In this document: positions 7,404-14,565 of the stretch, piece by piece
Numbering within the stretch: position 1 is the first letter of the stretch
Layout: every line of letters starts with the position of its first letter
Source of the DNA: an uncultured Clostridia bacterium
Lineage (GTDB): Bacteria > Bacillota > Clostridia > Christensenellales > DTU072
Assembly (NCBI GenBank): GCA_944350065.1
Contig: CALVOD010000023.1
Span: forward strand, 1 to 14,632
Length of the DNA stretch: 14,632 nt
Direction of reading: 5' to 3'
Position numbers and translations under genes: made by a program
The notes under the pieces: generated by a model
What the model saw: the letters and a program-made list of their open reading frames with translations, nothing else
The model's database searches: none
Told to the model about the DNA's origin: nothing

Positions 7404-7419
7404 ATTAAAGGATACGTGA

Positions 7420-7445
7420 AAAGCGTCCCTTTCCGGGACGCTTTC
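7420..7445. terminator. Bidirectional terminator between the gatCAB operon and the MATE gene
   Basis: AAAGCGTCCC (7420-7429) and GGGACGCTTT (7435-7444) form a perfect 10-bp stem with a five-base loop. On the plus strand it is followed by CATTTT; on the minus strand the stem runs into TTTTC. It lies between two convergent genes and can end both transcripts. Confidence 0.85.
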
Positions 7446-7492
7446 ATTTTGCGTTTAAATCCGTTTTTAAAGTTTTCGCCGCCACATAAGCG

Positions 7493-9061
7493 TTATAGCG
7501 TTACGTTATTATCTTCCTTTTCGCCGTTTTCAGCGTAAGGCGCGGACTCGGAGTTAACGTTATTTTCTTCTGCCGCTACCGCGCCGCTTTCCGCGGGATT
7601 TACGACGGCTTCGTCCGCTTCCTCTATAGACTCGCGTACGCGCCCGAAAAGCTCGCTCGTTTTGGCTCCCGGGAATATTTTACGGTAGGTGTAGACGGCT
7701 ACCGGCGTGAACGCTATAGCCGAGATCAGCTCCGCCGCTCCGTATCCGAGCCACAGATAGTCGAGCCCGAACAGCCTACCGAGCAGATATATGAACGGAA
7801 CGCAGAGAATAAGTTGTCTCAGAAGCATCAGCAGCATGGAACGGGTGCCGAAGCCCACCGAAGTGAACATCGCCGTATATATGACCGAAAACGCCGCCGG
7901 TATGAAACCGAGCGAAAGCATTCTGAACGCCCTTTCGCCTATCGACATCATATTGGCGTCGGCGTTGAACAACATAAGGAAAAGATTCGGTATAGCCATG
8001 AACAGCGCGGTCGCGAAGCACATAATGAGTACCGCCACCGCGAGCGCGAGCTTGAAGGCCGCGACGAATCTTTTACGGTTATGCGCGCCGTAATTGTAGC
8101 CCATTATAGGCATAGAGCCCTGATTCAGACCGAATATCGGCATGAAAGCGAAAGACTGCAATTTATAAAAAGCGCCGTACACGGCTACCGCCGTATTCGA
8201 ATAGACGATAAGTATCGCGTTCATGACGGTAGTGGTTATCGAACCTATCGCGTTCAAAATTATCGACGGAACGCCCACCTTCATTATACCGATGAAATTT
8301 TCTTTGGTAGGTCTGAAGCCTTTACGGAAGAATATGTGTATCTCCTGCTTGCGGAATATGAGCACGACGAGGGTGACGACGAGCGCCACAATCTGCCCTA
8401 TCACGGTGGCTATAGCCGCGCCGCGAATACCCATTGCGGGAGCGCCGAGATACCCGAAAATGAGTATCGGGTCGAGCACGATATTGGTTACGGTACCGCA
8501 AAGCATCGAGATCATCGGCGTGAGCATATTGCCCGTCGCCTGAAGCGTTTTATTGAGAATAACCTCTATGCATTGTCCGAAAGAGAAGGTCATCACTATC
8601 GCAAGATATTGGAAACCCATCTCGTAAATGTTTGCGTCCGACGTGAACAGAGCTATATAATATTTTGCCGTGACATAGCCTATACCGGCAAAAAAGACGG
8701 CGAATATCAGCGCGAGCATAAGCCCCAGTTGCGCTACCTGACTTGCTGTCTCCTTATCCCCCTCTCCGAGCTTACGCGCGACGAGCGAATTGATGCCCAC
8801 TCCCGTACCGATGGCAAAAGCCGTGACGACCATCTGCATCGGGAACGCGAGCGTGAGCGCGGTAAGCGCGTCCTGGCTTATCCGAGCCACGAAAACACTG
8901 TCCACAATATTATACAAAGCCTGTACGAGCATGGAGAACATGGCCGGAAGCGACATCCCGAAAAGAAGTTTCGGAATGGACATATTGCCCATTTTGTCCG
9001 AAGTATTCACCGTAGCCGCGGCTTGAGCGGATTTACCTTCCATATCTGAATTAGTATTCAT
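7493..9061 (-). CDS. MATE family multidrug/metabolite efflux transporter
   Basis: A 522-residue membrane protein with about 12 hydrophobic segments between residues 30 and 465. It has MATE-family wording in the first half (LPAMFSMLVQALYNIVDSVFVAR, shown here as the run from Leu-Pro to Val-Ala-Arg, and INSLVARKLGEGD) and in the second half (GAFYKLQSFAFMPIFGLNQG, MPIMGYNYGA). Such pumps use sodium or proton gradients to export cationic drugs or metabolites; the NorM/MepA/DinF subgroup cannot be decided here. The N-terminus has a 25-residue polar tail and the C-terminus an unusual acidic, Asn- and Ala-rich tail (about 469-522). The start overlaps the stop of the upstream PHP gene by 11 bases. 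An AGGAAG is only one base from the ATG and a GGAGG is 18 bases away, so initiation probably depends on coupling. Confidence 0.92.
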   Translation of the reverse strand: MNTNSDMEGKSAQAAATVNTSDKMGNMSIPKLLFGMSLPAMFSMLVQALYNIVDSVFVARISQDALTALTLAFPMQMVVTAFAIGTGVGINSLVARKLGEGDKETASQVAQLGLMLALIFAVFFAGIGYVTAKYYIALFTSDANIYEMGFQYLAIVMTFSFGQCIEVILNKTLQATGNMLTPMISMLCGTVTNIVLDPILIFGYLGAPAMGIRGAAIATVIGQIVALVVTLVVLIFRKQEIHIFFRKGFRPTKENFIGIMKVGVPSIILNAIGSITTTVMNAILIVYSNTAVAVYGAFYKLQSFAFMPIFGLNQGSMPIMGYNYGAHNRKRFVAAFKLALAVAVLIMCFATALFMAIPNLFLMLFNADANMMSIGERAFRMLSLGFIPAAFSVIYTAMFTSVGFGTRSMLLMLLRQLILCVPFIYLLGRLFGLDYLWLGYGAAELISAIAFTPVAVYTYRKIFPGAKTSELFGRVRESIEEADEAVVNPAESGAVAAEENNVNSESAPYAENGEKEDNNVTL

Positions 9062-9812
9062 ACTTCCTGAATTTTATTTCCTCCGTGTGAGCGTTTACCA
9101 CTCTTTCCCAAATTTCGGGATAAGGAAGGAGATACTCTATTACGTGTTCGAAACAGCCTATCCTCTGCGGATAATGCGCGTCCGTATCGGCTATGAGTTT
9201 AACGTCGGTAGAAAGTATCTGATCGAAAGAGCGATACGTTAAATCGATATGTTTTGCGTTGAGTTCGAGCAGCGTGCCGTAATCTGCGCAGCACTTGGCG
9301 ACTTCGCGGGCGTTGACGATGCACATATCGTCGATATGCGCGAGGATACCCACGGGATAACGCTTGATCATCTGACAGAATGCGCGCGTATTCCTGCGGA
9401 TCACGTCCGCCGACGGTCTGATGACGTCGCTTATGTAAGCGGGAATATACAGCTTGAAAAAGTCCTTCAGCGACCACGGACGCGCGAAACGGTGAAATCC
9501 CGCAAGGATGAAATCGAAAAGCTCGAATTGTTCCGGGCGCATATCGATATCGCCTTCCGTACTGATGATATCCGCTTCGACAGCGTGGTAAATCTTCAGC
9601 TCCTTATAGTCGTCGCGCAACAGCTCCAGCCGCCTCGCCTGCATCTCGGCGGTGGCGTAGCGGAGCGAAAAGGGACTCGGATTGTTGAATCCGTGGTCGG
9701 AAATGGCTATCGCGGACAAACCTTTTTTACGCGCGGCGTTAAGGTTGGCTTCGATTGAGCCCACACCGTCGGAATATAAAGTGTGCGTATGATAGTCGCC
9801 GTATAATTTCAT
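9051..9812 (-). CDS. PHP-domain metal-dependent phosphoesterase
   Basis: The 253-residue protein has all PHP metal-site motifs: DYHTHTLYSDG with His8, His10 and Asp15, SDHG with His40, Glu79 in VEADI, His107 in AGFH, His159 in LAHID, and DTDAH (Asp211, His213). This is a trinuclear metal site of the YcdX or histidinol-phosphatase type. The long segment between His107 and His159 (AFCQMIKRYPVGIL context) resembles PHP phosphatases rather than a polymerase domain. The substrate is unknown; a sugar or nucleoside phosphate is a guess. It overlaps the MATE pump downstream by 11 bases, so the two are made together. No good Shine-Dalgarno precedes the ATG and I could not find a convincing promoter in the 119 bases shared with the divergent phosphodiesterase gene. 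Confidence 0.88.
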   Translation of the reverse strand: MKLYGDYHTHTLYSDGVGSIEANLNAARKKGLSAIAISDHGFNNPSPFSLRYATAEMQARRLELLRDDYKELKIYHAVEADIISTEGDIDMRPEQFELFDFILAGFHRFARPWSLKDFFKLYIPAYISDVIRPSADVIRRNTRAFCQMIKRYPVGILAHIDDMCIVNAREVAKCCADYGTLLELNAKHIDLTYRSFDQILSTDVKLIADTDAHYPQRIGCFEHVIEYLLPYPEIWERVVNAHTEEIKFRKYEY

Positions 9813-9869
9813 AAATATTTTTGCCGCCGTCCCGCCTTCGGTACGCCCTCGCTCGCTACAATTTTACTG

Positions 9870-9898
9870 TTGACTTTACTTTGAATTAGTAATATATT
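9870..9898 (+). promoter_or_regulatory. Promoter of the phosphodiesterase-family gene
   Basis: The -35 TTGACT is at 9870-9875 and the -10 TATATT at 9893-9898, with a 17-base spacer; transcription would start near 9905. The nine bases TTGACTTTA at the -35 are identical to those of the aspS promoter at 1859, which supports both calls. A second overlapping -10 (TATTAT, 9895-9900) is possible. Confidence 0.6.
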
Positions 9899-9931
9899 AT
9901 ATAAGAAGCACTACGGAGAAGTCAAGGCATT

Positions 9932-10633
9932 ATGACCAGATTTATAGCACACAGAGGATTGAGCTCGGTATATTATCAAAACAGCGAAAAAGCCTTCCGC
10001 GCGGCGGCGGCAAGCCCCTTTTTCTACGGTATAGAAACGGACGTATGGTTCACCTCGGATAACGAATGGGTATGCTGCCACGACAACAACCCTTTCGCGG
10101 ACGAGTCCGTTTCGATATCCAAAATCACGTTAAAGGAAGCCCTTACTCTCCCTATGAATCTCAACAAAATGGGAAGCGTGAAGAACGCCACGGAAAGCTA
10201 TATTTGTCCGATGCGCACCTATCTCGAGATATGCCGCGACGGCAACAAGGTACCCGTTATAGAGCTTAAATGCAAGCCGACCAAGGCAAAGCTCAAAGAG
10301 CTCGTCGAGATAGTGGATTCTACGGTGGGCATCGACAACGCGATATTCATAAGCTTCCATTTCGTCAATATCGCCCGTCTCAGAGCGATGAACAGAAGGA
10401 TACGCCTTCAGGTACTCGGAAAATACCCCACTTCGGGCAGAGCCTATCTCGCCAAAGGTTACGATATAGATCTTATGTTCACGTTCTGTAGCGGCGCGCT
10501 CATCCGCAAAGCGCATAAGCTGGGGCACGAAGTCAATCTCTGGACGGTGAACTCGCGCGCCGTCGCTCGCCACTATATGCGCTACGGAGTCGATTATATC
10601 ACCACGAATTTCGACTTCTCGGGTAAGGTTTAA
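9932..10633 (+). CDS. Glycerophosphodiester phosphodiesterase family protein
   Basis: The 233-residue product has the GDPD barrel motifs in order: IAHRGLSS with His7-Arg8, an Asn17 followed by Glu19 (NSEKAF, where many members have NT), IETDVW with Glu35 and Asp37, His50-Asp51 in CCHDNN, Glu111 in VIELK, and LWTVNS with DYITTNF at the end. These are the metal ligands and catalytic histidines of the family, which cleaves glycerophosphodiesters to glycerol-3-phosphate and an alcohol. There is no signal peptide, so it is cytoplasmic and probably recycles phospholipid head groups. An AAGG four bases before the ATG is a weak ribosome site; a GGAG lies 13 bases upstream. It is a single-gene unit between its own promoter and terminator. 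Confidence 0.9.
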   Translation: MTRFIAHRGLSSVYYQNSEKAFRAAAASPFFYGIETDVWFTSDNEWVCCHDNNPFADESVSISKITLKEALTLPMNLNKMGSVKNATESYICPMRTYLEICRDGNKVPVIELKCKPTKAKLKELVEIVDSTVGIDNAIFISFHFVNIARLRAMNRRIRLQVLGKYPTSGRAYLAKGYDIDLMFTFCSGALIRKAHKLGHEVNLWTVNSRAVARHYMRYGVDYITTNFDFSGKV

Positions 10634-10678
10634 GCGAAAAAGCGCCGCGGACGCAGCCTAAAATTTACGACCGTTTAA

Positions 10679-10702
10679 AAAGCCGCTCGGAAAAGCGGCT
10701 TT
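10679..10702. terminator. Bidirectional terminator between convergent genes
   Basis: AAAGCCGCT (10679-10687) and AGCGGCTTT (10694-10702) form a 9-bp stem with a six-base loop. On the minus strand the stem is followed by TTAAACGG after a run of five T; on the plus strand by CGTTT. It is therefore stronger for the minus-strand YdcF-like gene but serves both. Confidence 0.8.
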
Positions 10703-10740
10703 CGTTTCGGATTATAACTGCTATGTACGCAAACTCGCTT

Positions 10741-11163
10741 TCAGCCGGTGCAGACTTCGAGCGCGCTTACGGGGTATCCCGCCTTACGCATGGCGCGTTT
10801 AAACAGGCGCACGGGATTGAGGTACCACCTTTCTATATGCTCGCGCGACGAACAAAGCACTATTTCGGTTACCCCTTTTGCGCGAGCGAGAGGAACCGAG
10901 TACCTCGCGTTCTGCACGGTGGTGAGCGAATCGCCTTCCTCAGCGACGACGTCTTCGGGAATACCGCGCGCTACAAGCGCTTCCTTCATCGCGCGCGCTT
11001 CCGTCACTCCCGCCTCGGGATTGGCGAGACCGCCCGAAACTATTATCAAATCCACGTCCCCTTTACGGTAACGCGCTTCCGCGAGCGCAAGCCTTTCGAG
11101 CATGGCGGCGCTCAGCGTGCCGTCGTCGTTCATACGGTTTCCGAGCAGTATAAGCGCTTTCAT
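10741..11163 (-). CDS. YdcF/DUF218-like protein
   Basis: The 140-residue protein matches the DUF218 core: LILLGNRMNDDGTLS, then ER (23-24), LIIVSGGLAN, TEARAMKEAL with GIP, EEGDSLTTVQNAR, and IVLCSSREHIER (residues 101-112). The YdcF, SanA and ElyC proteins share this Rossmann-like fold; some bind S-adenosylmethionine and others act in envelope maintenance, but the biochemical role is not settled. This copy is short, with no N-terminal membrane segment, so it is the cytoplasmic minimal-domain type. GAGG at 11173-11170 lies six bases before the ATG, inside the end of the upstream gene; the gap between the stop and this start is one base, so the two are co-transcribed. Confidence 0.8.
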   Translation of the reverse strand: MKALILLGNRMNDDGTLSAAMLERLALAEARYRKGDVDLIIVSGGLANPEAGVTEARAMKEALVARGIPEDVVAEEGDSLTTVQNARYSVPLARAKGVTEIVLCSSREHIERWYLNPVRLFKRAMRKAGYPVSALEVCTG

Positions 11164-11164
11164 T

Positions 11165-11590
11165 TCAGTCCTCGAAATTCATAAGATTCAGTCCGGTATC
11201 TTCGTCGTAATATCTTCCTATCGGCGCCCCGAACACCGTGACGAATATCTCCGCGGTAGCGCTGACGTACGCTTCGTTGAGATGCCCGGCGTATACGTTT
11301 TCAATACCGCCGAGAACGACGTGCAGATGAAGATATGGTTTTCCGTTTGCGCCTACGGAGATATTCCCCGTAAGCGAAGCGATTTCCATATCCTCGCAGA
11401 GCTCACGCTTCATATATTGTTTGTCCGAAGTGCGAAGCACCCCTATCGTCGCGCGCCCTGCCGCGCCTATTCCGCTCACGCTTGCCGCGGAAATGTTTTC
11501 TTTTGCGGCGAGCGCCGCAAGCGCCGCCGTTATTTCCTCGCCTTTGACGAGCCTTAACGCGATGACGTCGCCCTTCCTTACGTATTCCAT
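11165..11590 (-). CDS. PPC/DUF296-domain protein
   Basis: The 141-residue protein is a single PPC domain (plants and prokaryotes conserved, DUF296). Visible landmarks are the opening RLVKGEEITAALAALAAKE, the SVSGIGAAG turn, and YLHLHVVLGG with His88 and His90, plus His103 in GHL, the likely metal-binding set of prokaryotic members. In plants the domain goes with AT-hook DNA-binding motifs; prokaryotic proteins are stand-alone trimers whose function is not established, and the label DNA-binding should not be taken as shown. There is no AT-hook here. No Shine-Dalgarno sits near the ATG; a GGAG is 21 bases upstream. It is first of a two-gene unit with the YdcF-like gene. Confidence 0.85.
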   Translation of the reverse strand: MEYVRKGDVIALRLVKGEEITAALAALAAKENISAASVSGIGAAGRATIGVLRTSDKQYMKRELCEDMEIASLTGNISVGANGKPYLHLHVVLGGIENVYAGHLNEAYVSATAEIFVTVFGAPIGRYYDEDTGLNLMNFED

Positions 11591-11605
11591 ATCGGTAAAT
11601 TTAAG

Positions 11606-11634
11606 TTTATACTCCGCTTCGTTTCCGCCCGCAA
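11606..11634 (-). promoter_or_regulatory. Possible promoter of the PPC/YdcF unit
   Basis: On the minus strand a weak -35 TTGCGG (11634-11629) and a good -10 TATAAA (11611-11606) are 17 bases apart, placing the start of transcription about ten bases before the ATG. The lack of a nearby ribosome site fits a very short leader but also leaves the call uncertain. Confidence 0.4.
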
Positions 11635-11673
11635 ATCACGCGCACGCCGCGGAAACGCCGAATCAAGGAAAAC

Positions 11674-11696
11674 GCGGGACGGCGCTGCCGTCCCGC
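11674..11696 (-). terminator. Terminator of the epimerase-lipoprotein unit
   Basis: A perfect 10-bp stem, GCGGGACGGC and GCCGTCCCGC, with a three-base loop, lies 17 bases after the lipoprotein stop. Read on the minus strand it is followed by GTTTTCC, a short T-run. Confidence 0.75.
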
Positions 11697-11712
11697 AAGT
11701 CCCGATACTTTA

Positions 11713-13227
11713 TTATTTAATAACTATATACTGCGAGCCGTCGATAAGCGCGAACGTGGCGACGTTGCCGTTGGCGTCGGTATGTACCGCCAGCACTTCG
11801 AAGGAACTGAGTCCGCCGAGCAACTGCGCTCCCGTAAGCGAATATATCGTGATAGCACCCGTGCCGTCGGTGACCGTGTATATTCTGCTGTCGGCAATGT
11901 AAGATACCGTGCCGTTGAACGCCTGCGGAACGGCGCCTACCGTGCAACCGTAATATTTACCGTCGGCTATTGACAGCAGCAGTACGTAATCTCCGGCAAG
12001 CGACAGTATCCGATACGCGTTGGCGTCGTAAGAGGCTTTGCGCACCATCTCTTTGCCTTCGAGCACGTAAACGTCGCCGCCGAGCACGGCGTATTTTCCG
12101 CTCACTACGGCGTCGCCCAAAGGCGCAACTAATTTATTGTTTTTTCCGTAAACGTAGCCATCTTCGCTGTCGGTAGCTACGATATATCCCTCGCCGAACG
12201 CGATTGCATATTTCGCTCTCGGGGTAATGTCGTCGAAATCGTATTTTACTTTGAGCGAGTCGCTCACCGAAATATAGCTCGCGCTTCCCGCCAATTTCTT
12301 ATCCTCTATTTTACGAACCTTGAGCACGTCGGTCACGTCTTCGTCATACATGCCGTCGTAAACGCCTTCCGAAGCCGTCCAACTTACCGCGGTTATATCG
12401 TAACCGAATTTCTTGACCTCTTTGAGCTTGCCCTTTTCTACGTCGTAAAGGTAATGACGTATGTCGTATTTGCCTTCGGACAACGCGAAGTCGTACCTCG
12501 ACTCGTCCTCGGGAAGAACGTCGGTGTATTGCAATACTACCTTGTCGCAGGAAAGCACGAACATACTTATTTCGACGGTGGTATTGAAGGAATTGTCTTT
12601 CCCGTTCAATACGGTAACTATGCTGCCCGTTTCCTTGGAGAATATCTTCAAGCAGTCCGTGCTTACGAAGTAGTAAAAATAGTTATCGCTCTCGACGGAA
12701 GCGAGGAGTATGTCGGAGTCGTAACCGAAGCCCTTGATCACCTGACTTTTCAGCGCGCCGTCCGCCACGTTATAAAGGTTGTTGCCTATCTCCACGAAGT
12801 TAACGCCCGCATTGAATACGGTGCCGGGAGTGACGTTCTGCGCGAGTACGGCGCCCGTTCTGTCGTAATAAGTGAGCTTGCCGGTGTCCGCGTCTTCGGT
12901 GCAGAACACGTTACCGTTTGCGTCCACGTCGAGGTCGACGTTCTGCGCGTCAAACGGCACCGCGAATTTGCACAATTTAAAATTGTAAACTCCCGTCAGA
13001 GTGGAATTCGTGTTCGAATCCTGTTTCGTAACGACTGCGAGTTCGCCGTCGTAGGCGACTATGTTGGCGCCGTCAAGCTCCGCAACGGTCGTGGTGACTG
13101 TGGGATAGCCTGCGGCAATTCCGCTTCCCGCCACCCTTTTCGGCGTAGCGTTACAGCCTGCGAGCACGCCTAACAGCAATACCGACGTAAGTAGGGCGCA
13201 AACCGCCAATATAAATTTTCTTTTCAT
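11713..13227 (-). CDS. Secreted lipoprotein, probable beta-propeller, function unknown
   Basis: I do not recognise this 504-residue protein. It has a clear lipoprotein signal: MKRKF, a hydrophobic core and the lipobox LAGC with Cys25, so it should be anchored outside the cytoplasmic membrane. The mature part is rich in short beta-strand-like stretches of the form YIVATD, YVYGKNN, YAVLGGDVYVLEG and YVLLLSIADGKYYG, separated by turns with Gly, Asp and Asn. It also has two DANGN turns (near 102-106 and 484-488). This pattern suggests a WD40- or PQQ-like propeller; residues 190-300 are less regular. There are no enzyme motifs that I can see. AGGAGG (13239-13234) is six bases before the ATG. It follows the epimerase gene by 34 bases on the same strand, so it is probably co-transcribed and may bind or sense a ligand related to it. 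Confidence is high for the gene, low for the fold. Confidence 0.85.
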   Translation of the reverse strand: MKRKFILAVCALLTSVLLLGVLAGCNATPKRVAGSGIAAGYPTVTTTVAELDGANIVAYDGELAVVTKQDSNTNSTLTGVYNFKLCKFAVPFDAQNVDLDVDANGNVFCTEDADTGKLTYYDRTGAVLAQNVTPGTVFNAGVNFVEIGNNLYNVADGALKSQVIKGFGYDSDILLASVESDNYFYYFVSTDCLKIFSKETGSIVTVLNGKDNSFNTTVEISMFVLSCDKVVLQYTDVLPEDESRYDFALSEGKYDIRHYLYDVEKGKLKEVKKFGYDITAVSWTASEGVYDGMYDEDVTDVLKVRKIEDKKLAGSASYISVSDSLKVKYDFDDITPRAKYAIAFGEGYIVATDSEDGYVYGKNNKLVAPLGDAVVSGKYAVLGGDVYVLEGKEMVRKASYDANAYRILSLAGDYVLLLSIADGKYYGCTVGAVPQAFNGTVSYIADSRIYTVTDGTGAITIYSLTGAQLLGGLSSFEVLAVHTDANGNVATFALIDGSQYIVIK

Positions 13228-13261
13228 CGTTTACCTCCTAATAATTTATTCCGTCCGCAGA

Positions 13262-14458
13262 TCAATTGTCTTCCGCGGCGAGTTCCGTCAAAATCTCAAT
13301 GCCCTGCGTGAGCATTCTGAGCACGTGGAAAGGTCCTTTGTACGTATGGCCTTTGCAGGGAGGTTCGGTGGGCTTGCCGTCTCTCCTGAGGTATCCGTAC
13401 CATTCGCCGTACTTAAAATCGGAGAAATGCTTGAACGCATAATCCGCAACGCGTTCGAAATACTCCCAATATTTGGGATTCCCCGTTTTCTTATAGAGTT
13501 TAAGGCTGGCGATAACGGCTTCGTTATGCGGCCACCAAAGTTTCATATCGTGCTCATAAGCCTCTACGGGCTTGTTTTCGAGGTCGCGGAAATAGAGTAT
13601 TCCGCCGTATTTCGCGTCCCAACCGAAGTCTATCGCGGTATTGAATATACGCTCGGCGTAAGCGAAAAGTTCCTCGTCGTTCTCGCGTTCCGCTTCGTCC
13701 ATAAGGAACCAGCTCAATTCTATCGAATGTCCGGGGTTGACGATACGCGCGGAAGAAACGTCGCCGTAATATTCGCCGTTGAGTCCCACCGATTCGAGCA
13801 TAAATCCGGTATCTTTAAAGCGGAAGCCTTTGACGTTTTCGACAAGCGAGCGTGCTCTCTTGTCGTAAAGCGCGTAACGCTCCTTATCCGCGGTAAACAT
13901 AACCGCGGTCACGTTGAGGAGGATCATAGGCACCGCGAGCGCTTTGGTGTCGCGCACGCCGGGAACGCTCTTGGGAGTAATCTTGTAGGGATCTAAAGCA
14001 GGATCGTCGTACATCGCGCACACGAAATCATAATATTTACGCGCGCGGGCGAGCGCCGTTTCGTCGCCGGTGGCCTTGTAATATTCGGCGTTGGCGATAA
14101 TGTAGAAGGTCTCGGAGAACATATATCTTCTTTTCCGCAGCGGTTTGCCGTCTGCGGTTACGGTAAAATACATTCTGCCGTCGGCGTCTATGCAGTGTTC
14201 CTCGAGGAAATCGAGACAGCTTTTGGCAAGTTTAAGCCATTCCTCGCGCGCTCCGAAAGTATTGGAGAGTTTGGAGAACATATAGGCGCAACGCCCTTGC
14301 ATCCATACGCTCTTGTCGGTCGAATAAATATTCCCCTCGCGGTCGAGACAGGAATACAAGCCGCCGTTTACTTCGTCCACGCCGTGCGTAAGCCAGAAAG
14401 GTATGCAGGATTCAAACAGTTCGCGTTCGAATAATTCCTTATATTCAATGGATTTCAT
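13262..14458 (-). CDS. N-acylglucosamine 2-epimerase family protein
   Basis: The 398-residue protein is an alpha/alpha-barrel of the AGE family, whose members interconvert N-acetylglucosamine and N-acetylmannosamine or epimerise cellobiose or mannose. Family landmarks are VNGGLYSCLDREG (30-42), WMQGR with Arg56, GRMYFTVTADGKPL, PGHSIELSWF with His244, KLWWPHNEA with His311, and HTYKGPFHVLR with His378. The His244-His378 spacing of 134 equals the one I recall for the two catalytic histidines of mammalian AGE (248 and 382). Pro is usual where this copy has Leu in HVLR. The length is right and no signal peptide is seen, so it is cytoplasmic. The GGAGG at 14469-14465 is six bases before the ATG. 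It heads a unit with the lipoprotein. No sialic acid genes are in view, so the substrate remains open between GlcNAc and a glucose-type sugar. Confidence 0.9.
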   Translation of the reverse strand: MKSIEYKELFERELFESCIPFWLTHGVDEVNGGLYSCLDREGNIYSTDKSVWMQGRCAYMFSKLSNTFGAREEWLKLAKSCLDFLEEHCIDADGRMYFTVTADGKPLRKRRYMFSETFYIIANAEYYKATGDETALARARKYYDFVCAMYDDPALDPYKITPKSVPGVRDTKALAVPMILLNVTAVMFTADKERYALYDKRARSLVENVKGFRFKDTGFMLESVGLNGEYYGDVSSARIVNPGHSIELSWFLMDEAERENDEELFAYAERIFNTAIDFGWDAKYGGILYFRDLENKPVEAYEHDMKLWWPHNEAVIASLKLYKKTGNPKYWEYFERVADYAFKHFSDFKYGEWYGYLRRDGKPTEPPCKGHTYKGPFHVLRMLTQGIEILTELAAEDN

Positions 14459-14484
14459 TGTTTGCCTCCGTAAATAAATTCCGT

Positions 14485-14502
14485 TATAATAAATTGATTA
14501 TA
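14485..14502. repeat. Inverted repeat over the epimerase -10 and start site
   Basis: TATAAT (14485-14490) and ATTATA (14497-14502) form a perfect 6-bp inverted repeat with a six-base spacer. It covers the -10 box and the predicted start of transcription, the usual place for a repressor operator, though AT-rich chance pairing is possible. Confidence 0.35.
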
Positions 14503-14525
14503 GCACGCGCGCATATATTTTGCAA
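14497..14525 (-). promoter_or_regulatory. Promoter of the epimerase-lipoprotein unit
   Basis: Read on the minus strand: -35 TTGCAA (14525-14520), 17-base spacer, perfect -10 TATAAT (14502-14497) preceded by TGC, an extended -10. Transcription would start near 14490, giving a leader of about 32 bases that includes the GGAGG ribosome site. One of the best promoters in the window. Confidence 0.7.
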
Positions 14526-14547
14526 TACGCTTGAAAGCACGCGCTCT

Positions 14548-14565
14548 CATATCCGCGCATATCCG
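14548..14565. repeat. Direct repeat with 10-bp period upstream of the epimerase promoter
   Basis: CATATCCG occurs at 14548-14555 and 14558-14565, starting 23 bases beyond the -35 box. The 10-bp period suits a protein that binds one DNA face, such as an activator. The rest of the sequence to the window end (14566-14632) shows no gene or structure that I can identify. Confidence 0.4.

Noticed and set aside
7814..9049. 411-codon plus-strand frame opposite the MATE gene
   Set aside because: The translation is strongly Arg/His/Glu-rich, as expected from the reverse of a hydrophobic protein; the minus strand gives a complete MATE pump.
12454..13173. 239-codon plus-strand frame opposite the lipoprotein
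   Set aside because: The minus-strand frame has a lipoprotein signal and an AGGAGG site; this frame has neither.
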